A model generated the notes under the pieces. The model did no database searches and was not told the origin of the DNA. It was given only the letters and a program-made list of their open reading frames with translations. A stretch of 9,750 nt of DNA, from assembly GCF_024699075.1 (NCBI RefSeq), contig NZ_JAILQF010000422.1, forward strand, positions 1 through 9,750, given 5' to 3'. This stretch comes from Butyrivibrio sp. (GTDB lineage Bacteria; Bacillota_A; Clostridia; Lachnospirales; Lachnospiraceae). A program made the position numbers and the translations under genes. Of the stretch, positions 5,422 through 9,750 are shown piece after piece. Every line of letters starts with the position of its first letter. The stretch's first letter is position 1.

Positions 5422-7436
5422 TGTTTTGTCCTAATTGTGGAAAAGAACTTCCGGATGGAAGTAAGTTCTGCGGTTTTTGCGGTGCAGATATCGCTAAGGA
5501 ACTTAAGGGGAGTAGCGCTTTAAATGGTGCTACTGGATTTGAAGGAGTAGATACTTCAAATCAGAGTCTTGGTGGATATGACCCACTGGGTAATGACCAG
5601 ACTGCAAATAATCAGTACGGCGGACAGACAGCCGACAATCAGTACGGAGGCCAGGCTGCAAGTAATCAGTACGGCGGCCAGACAGCCAGCAATCAGTATG
5701 GTGGCCAGCAGTATGGCAATATGCAGAGCGCAAGTCCAAATGGCGGCCAGTTTGATAATAGTCAGTTTAGTGGCGGCCAGTTTGACAACAATCAGTATTA
5801 CAATAATCAGTATAGTAATCAGCAATATGGTGCTCCAAATCCCAATATGCCTTATGGCAATTATCAAGGCGGAATAGGCCAGCAGAATGTGCCACCAAAG
5901 AAGAGCAAAAAAGGAATAATCGCAGCAATAATCGCAGTTATTCTGGTTCTTGCTATTGGCGGATCAGCAGCTGCATATCATTTTATTACTGCTGATAAAG
6001 CTAAGAAAAAAGATAAAGACGATGATAAAAATGTCGCAGCTTCAGCTTCGACTGAGGAAGAGGAAGAAGATGATGATGACAGCTCATCCTCTGCAACTTC
6101 TGCATCAACACAGGAAGAGGAAGAAGAGGTAAGCGGCGAAGAGGCACTTGAAGTTGCCTGCAAGAACCTTGCTGCAGCAAAGGATTATACAACAAAGTTC
6201 ACCTACGACTTTGAAGTTAGCATAGAAGCTCCTGATGAAGATATCTCAGGTACTATTGTAGAAAAAGGTGATTTTGATATAGTAACAGATTGCGATGTTC
6301 AGGGAAATGCTGATGCCAACATCCTTGAAGAAGCAAAAGGAACTGTTACAAGAGATATACTTGGTATTGAAATGGAAGAAGATATTACTGTATGCCGTGG
6401 TGATTTCTCCGGAGAGTTCGTTTCAAGTATAGAGTATGAGACAGGTGATAAATACGAAGCTATCGAAAGTGCTACAGTAGATGATGTCCTTGGATTTGTT
6501 GATTATGATATTTATGATGCAGAACTTCAGGACAAGACAGAAGATATTGATGGCACAGAATGCTACGTTTATGTAAGTGAGGATACCTATGATCAGGGTG
6601 GTATCAACGGAGTATTTTCACCGATCACAGGTATATATAATGGCGATACAGATCTTTGTACAGTAACAATATATGTTTCTAAAAAAGATGCAAAACTTGT
6701 AAGAGTTGATACTACATTTACAGATAGCGACGGAGCTCCTCTTGCTTCATCACTTAATACTTATACAGGAGCTGAGGATATTGAGTTTGTAATTGATAAG
6801 CTTGATTTCTCGCTAGAGTTTGTAGACTTTGATACAGATGCTGATATAGATCCTGATTTTGATGATCTGGAAGCTGCTGAAAACAATACTAACGGAAGCT
6901 TTACATTGTATCTGTATGGAATTCTTGAAGTAGGAAGTTTTGATTTTACAGATAATGAAGATGAAGATGTAGAAGAAGATAGCGATTCTGAATATGTTCA
7001 GGATACATACGGAGCTTTGACTTATGAAGTTCCAAAGACATGGTCCGGAGAAGAGATGACTGTTCAGGATTATTCAGGATATGTATACGTTCCTGATGAT
7101 GATCCTAACTCACTCCTTCTTATAATGTATGAAGAAGCTGATATGTCAGGCGCTACAGATTCCCAGATATCTCAGGCTGTAGATTATATACTTGTATCAA
7201 TGTGCGATGCATATGGCCTTTCATCAGATGATATCAAAAAGGGAACTGTTAACGGTGGTTATGCAGAAAATACCAGAGGCACAATATCAATGAATGGTGT
7301 AAGCCTTCAGATTGATATCATGGTATTCGAAACTGACGGTACAGGAATAGGAATAGTAATCTACGCAGCTGAAGATATTGAAAATTCAGCTAACCTTGCA
7401 AATTATTATCACCTTCTTGAATCACTTGAATTTTAA
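5421..7436 (+). CDS. Zinc-ribbon, low-complexity, single-pass membrane protein of unknown function
   Basis: The protein has 671 residues and is built in segments. Residues 1-24 form a zinc ribbon with Cys3-x2-Cys6 and Cys17-x2-Cys20. Residues about 50-158 are rich in Gly, Gln, Asn and Tyr, with 9-residue NQYGGQ-type repeats at 64-99. Lys160-164 precedes a hydrophobic membrane helix (about 165-190). Then come a Lys/Asp stretch and a Ser/Glu/Asp linker with runs of five Glu (about 193-240). A predominantly beta-looking acidic domain (about 241-503) follows, then an acidic spacer (504-524) and a C-terminal alpha/beta-looking domain (525-671). By analogy with similar Firmicutes proteins the ribbon would be cytoplasmic and the C-terminus external, but Lys occurs on both sides of the helix, so topology is not certain. 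No enzyme motif is seen. Its ATG overlaps the ilvN stop, so it is probably made with the synthase. A terminator follows 37 nt after the stop. Function is unknown. Confidence 0.85.
   Translation: MFCPNCGKELPDGSKFCGFCGADIAKELKGSSALNGATGFEGVDTSNQSLGGYDPLGNDQTANNQYGGQTADNQYGGQAASNQYGGQTASNQYGGQQYGNMQSASPNGGQFDNSQFSGGQFDNNQYYNNQYSNQQYGAPNPNMPYGNYQGGIGQQNVPPKKSKKGIIAAIIAVILVLAIGGSAAAYHFITADKAKKKDKDDDKNVAASASTEEEEEDDDDSSSSATSASTQEEEEEVSGEEALEVACKNLAAAKDYTTKFTYDFEVSIEAPDEDISGTIVEKGDFDIVTDCDVQGNADANILEEAKGTVTRDILGIEMEEDITVCRGDFSGEFVSSIEYETGDKYEAIESATVDDVLGFVDYDIYDAELQDKTEDIDGTECYVYVSEDTYDQGGINGVFSPITGIYNGDTDLCTVTIYVSKKDAKLVRVDTTFTDSDGAPLASSLNTYTGAEDIEFVIDKLDFSLEFVDFDTDADIDPDFDDLEAAENNTNGSFTLYLYGILEVGSFDFTDNEDEDVEEDSDSEYVQDTYGALTYEVPKTWSGEEMTVQDYSGYVYVPDDDPNSLLLIMYEEADMSGATDSQISQAVDYILVSMCDAYGLSSDDIKKGTVNGGYAENTRGTISMNGVSLQIDIMVFETDGTGIGIVIYAAEDIENSANLANYYHLLESLEF
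5610..5708 (+). repeat. In-frame 27-bp tandem repeats within the zinc-ribbon gene
   Basis: Three full units (5610-5636, 5637-5663, 5664-5690) and a partial fourth (5691-5708) each start AATCAGTA and encode NQYGGQ followed by TAD, AAS, TAS or QYG. The copies differ at several third positions. Being multiples of three, gains or losses of units would keep the frame. Looser NQY- and GGQF-type repeats continue to about 5830. Confidence 0.85.
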
Positions 7437-7472
7437 TAATAAATATTCACAACGGTGCTACGCACCTGTAGC

Positions 7473-7520
7473 AAAAAGGAATGAGCTTCCGAGTAAAGTC
7501 GGAGCTTCATTCCTTTTTTT
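7473..7520 (+). terminator. Strong intrinsic terminator after the ilvB-ilvN-zinc-ribbon unit
   Basis: A long stem runs from AAAAAGGAATGA through TCCGA (5' arm to 7492), around a 6-nt loop (7493-7498), to TCGGA and TCATTCC (3' arm), with a small imperfection near the middle. It is followed by seven T (7514-7520). Because A residues mirror the T run, it may also work on the minus strand. Confidence 0.92.
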
Positions 7521-7574
7521 GTTTATGGCCTTCTTTGCTGGCAAAAGGGAACGAGAAGATACAGAAATAAAGCG

Positions 7575-7603
7575 TTGACTTTTACGGTTTAAAGTGATAA
7601 TGT
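7575..7603 (+). promoter_or_regulatory. Secondary promoter candidate upstream of the second ilvN
   Basis: TTGACT (7575-7580) is a good -35, and 17 nt later TAATGT (7598-7603) is a poor -10. It would give a leader of about 200 nt. It is weaker than the promoter at 7699-7727 and may be chance. Confidence 0.3.
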
Positions 7604-7698
7604 ATTGCTTGGGAAAAAGATATCCGAGCACCGTTGCAAATATATCGATAATGCGTTAACATTAATTTTGTAATGGAAAAGTCATTAAATTCTTCATA

Positions 7699-7727
7699 TT
7701 GACGCCTTAAATTTGCATGGATATAAT
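7699..7727 (+). promoter_or_regulatory. Near-consensus sigma-A promoter for the second ilvN
   Basis: TTGACG (7699-7704), a 17-nt spacer, then a perfect TATAAT (7722-7727). Transcription should start near 7734, giving a leader of about 70 nt. This is the best promoter in the window and makes the second small-subunit gene (and probably ilvC) independent of the ilvB transcript, which ends at the terminator at 7520. Confidence 0.8.
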
Positions 7728-7806
7728 TGACCTAAATTGATATTTGGGGAGTCAGAAATTTCCAATATTTAATCAAATATTTCACACTTTAAAGAGGTAA
7801 AGGAAT

Positions 7807-8331
7807 ATGGCAGATACTGAAGTTAAGACATACAAAAAGGTGTTCCAGCTTCTTGTTGATAATACATCAGGAACCCTGAGCAGAATATCAGGTCTATTTT
7901 CAAGAAGAGGATACAACATCGAGAGCATCACAGCCGGTACCACTGCTGATCCACGTTTTACAAGGATCACGATCGTAGCATCAGGAGATGATGATATTCT
8001 TGAACAGATAGAGAAGCAGGTAGCTAAGCTCGTAGATGTTAGAGATATTCATGAACTTAAGCCTGGTGATTCAGTCTACAGAGAGCTTGCTCTTGTAAAG
8101 GTTAAAGCTGATGCAATGCAGAGACAGCAGATTATAGCTATCGCTAATGTATTCCGTGGCAATATCGTTGATGTATCAAATGAGAGTCTTATCATTGAGA
8201 TCACCGGCGGTCAGGACAAGATAGATGCTTTCCTTAAGCTTCTTGATGGCTACACAATTCTTGAGCTTGCCCGTACAGGACTTGCAGGACTTGGAAGAGG
8301 TATAGAGAACGTAGTATATCTTGACGAGTAA
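7807..8331 (+). CDS. ilvN: Acetolactate synthase small (regulatory) subunit, copy 2
   Basis: A 174-residue paralog of the protein at 4924-5421, with about eight extra residues at the N-terminus. An ACT domain (about 9-83) carries LLVDNTSGTLSRISGLFSRRGYNIES, closer to the canonical family sequence than copy 1. The valine-site residues Asn19, Gly22 and Asn37 (E. coli IlvH Asn11, Gly14, Asn29) are kept. The second domain has the usual FRGNIVDVS and ends ELARTGLAGLGRG. The ATG follows AAAGAGG by 9 nt. It has its own strong promoter and is not next to a catalytic subunit: ilvC lies 130 nt downstream. It may serve the IlvB in this window, or a second IlvB elsewhere. Which one cannot be told from here. 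Confidence 0.93.
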   Translation: MADTEVKTYKKVFQLLVDNTSGTLSRISGLFSRRGYNIESITAGTTADPRFTRITIVASGDDDILEQIEKQVAKLVDVRDIHELKPGDSVYRELALVKVKADAMQRQQIIAIANVFRGNIVDVSNESLIIEITGGQDKIDAFLKLLDGYTILELARTGLAGLGRGIENVVYLDE

Positions 8332-8358
8332 ATTTAAATTTTTAATATATTACTCGTT

Positions 8359-8386
8359 TTGAGATGAGAATCTTAATAAATAAGAT
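8359..8386 (+). promoter_or_regulatory. Candidate promoter for ilvC
   Basis: TTGAGA (8359-8364), a 16-nt spacer, then TAAGAT (8381-8386), about 75 nt before the ilvC start. No terminator separates the second ilvN from ilvC, so read-through from 7699-7727 is equally possible. Confidence 0.33.
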
Positions 8387-8392
8387 TACTCA
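8365..8392. repeat. Inverted repeat overlapping the candidate ilvC promoter
   Basis: TGAG plus AATCTTA (8365-8375) pairs with TAAGATT, one unpaired A, and CTCA (8381-8392) around a 5-nt loop: 11 pairs with a single bulge. No T run follows, so it is not a terminator. It could be an RNA hairpin or, since it covers the spacer and -10, an operator. A second, weaker pair, CCATA/TATGG (8406-8410 with 8424-8428), lies just downstream. Confidence 0.5.
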
Positions 8393-8458
8393 ATAAACTT
8401 ATCAACCATATCGACTATATCAGTATGGCGATTCTAATTAAAAAGATGGAGGATTTAA

Positions 8459-9487
<1,029 letters not shown>

Positions 9488-9498
9488 GAATTATATTC

Positions 9499-9545
9499 AA
9501 AGAAGGACCCCGAAAGGCATATCCTGTCGGGGTTCTCTTTGGTTT
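9499..9545 (+). terminator. Intrinsic terminator after ilvC
   Basis: ACCCCGA (9507-9513) pairs with TCGGGGT (9527-9533), extended outward by GGA with TCT-type pairs (one G-U) and A/G with T beyond one mismatch, and inward by AGG/CCT. The T tract is interrupted (TTCTCTTTGGTTTT), so efficiency may be moderate. Confidence 0.8.
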
Positions 9546-9589
9546 TACATGCCCGCGTCTCCCCTGCTTGATTTAAGAGGTATTTTGCC

Positions 9590-9750
9590 ATGACCTGTCT
9601 GGAAGCACAATCGAATATCATGACCTTTATTGATAAAAAGCTTCCGGATGATAAGGCGGAGGACTTCGTGCATCACATGCAGCACTGTAAGAGCTGCCGC
9701 GAGGAGCTTGAGATCTACTACACCCTTGTGGTGGGCATGAGGAAGCTTGA
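9590..9750 (+). CDS. Zinc-finger anti-sigma-like protein, N-terminal part (cut by window edge)
   Basis: An ATG at 9590, 9 nt after AAGAGG, opens a frame that is still open after 53 codons at the window end. The product starts MTCLEAQ and has His29-x3-Cys33-x2-Cys36, with Cys3 as a possible fourth ligand. This is the pattern of the putative zinc-finger domain (zf-HC2) found at the N-terminus of ZAS anti-sigma factors and related membrane proteins. Such proteins usually sit beside an ECF sigma factor gene and bind it in the cytoplasm. Neither a sigma gene nor the membrane helix is within the window, so the anti-sigma role is inference. GC is about 49% here, somewhat richer than most of the window. 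Confidence 0.7.
   Translation, partial: MTCLEAQSNIMTFIDKKLPDDKAEDFVHHMQHCKSCREELEIYYTLVVGMRKL

Larger units (their letters stand above)
7437..7806. other. Intergenic region: terminator, inverted repeats and promoter of the second ilvN
   Basis: The 370-nt gap has no credible gene. In order it holds: overlapping small hairpins, GGTGC/GCACC (7454-7458 with 7462-7466) and GCTAC/GTAGC (7457-7461 with 7468-7472), which are alternatives to each other; the terminator at 7473-7520; a weaker promoter-like pair at 7575-7603; a distant reverse complement of CAACGGTGCT at 7627-7636; the strong promoter at 7699-7727; and an AU-rich leader. In that leader AAATATT (7775-7781) can pair with AATATTT (7764-7770), or CAAATAT (7774-7780) with ATATTTG (7740-7746). 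Confidence 0.6.

Noticed and set aside
5610..5708. CRISPR-like direct repeats
   Set aside because: The repeats are contiguous, in frame, and translate to NQYGGQ units. There are no spacers.
5950..6195. Short Lys- or Ser-rich open frames in the acidic linker
   Set aside because: They are out-of-frame readings of the repetitive GAA/GAT/TCA codons of the zinc-ribbon protein.
7378..7578. 66-codon plus-strand frame across the end of the zinc-ribbon gene
   Set aside because: It overlaps the real gene's 3' end and runs through the terminator hairpin, with no ribosome binding site or recognisable product.

Overview
The window looks like chromosomal DNA of a Gram-positive Clostridia, most probably a Lachnospiraceae member of the Butyrivibrio type. 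This is inferred from the moderate-to-low GC, strong AGGAGG-type ribosome binding sites, TTG starts, a short MetH without its activation domain, and a zinc-ribbon/low-complexity/membrane-anchor protein of a style common in that family. No tRNA, rRNA, CRISPR array, insertion sequence or phage gene was seen. The species is not determined.

Layout, left to right. (1) Positions 1-281, minus strand: the first 93 codons of a small lipoprotein cut by the window edge. (2) 507-3020: a cobalamin-dependent methionine synthase with homocysteine, folate and B12 modules but no C-terminal reactivation module. (3) 3021-3284: an AT-rich gap holding an 11-bp dyad and then a leader with several competing base-paired forms. 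(4) 3285-7436: a tight three-gene unit made of ilvB (acetolactate synthase catalytic subunit), ilvN (regulatory subunit, 10 nt later) and a zinc-ribbon membrane protein whose ATG shares a base with the ilvN stop codon, ended by a strong terminator at 7473-7520. (5) 7699-7727: a near-consensus sigma-A promoter driving a second acetolactate synthase small subunit (7807-8331). (6) 8462-9487: ilvC, ketol-acid reductoisomerase, followed by a terminator at about 9499-9545. (7) 9590 to the edge: the start of a zinc-finger anti-sigma-like protein.

The core theme is the first steps of branched-chain amino acid synthesis. IlvB/IlvN condense two pyruvates to acetolactate (valine/leucine route), or pyruvate plus 2-oxobutyrate to acetohydroxybutyrate (isoleucine route). 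IlvC then rearranges and reduces the product with NAD(P)H. MetH makes methionine from homocysteine and methyltetrahydrofolate and is linked only by position.

The unusual points are: two different IlvN paralogs around one IlvB; an IlvB that stops short of the usual C-terminal tail and has an altered RFDDR-type motif; a putative membrane sensor/envelope protein translationally coupled to the synthase; and a candidate regulatory RNA leader ahead of ilvB that matches no riboswitch or T-box I can recognise. I do not see a clearly new multi-gene system. The ilvB leader and the coupled zinc-ribbon protein are the best candidates for something undescribed.
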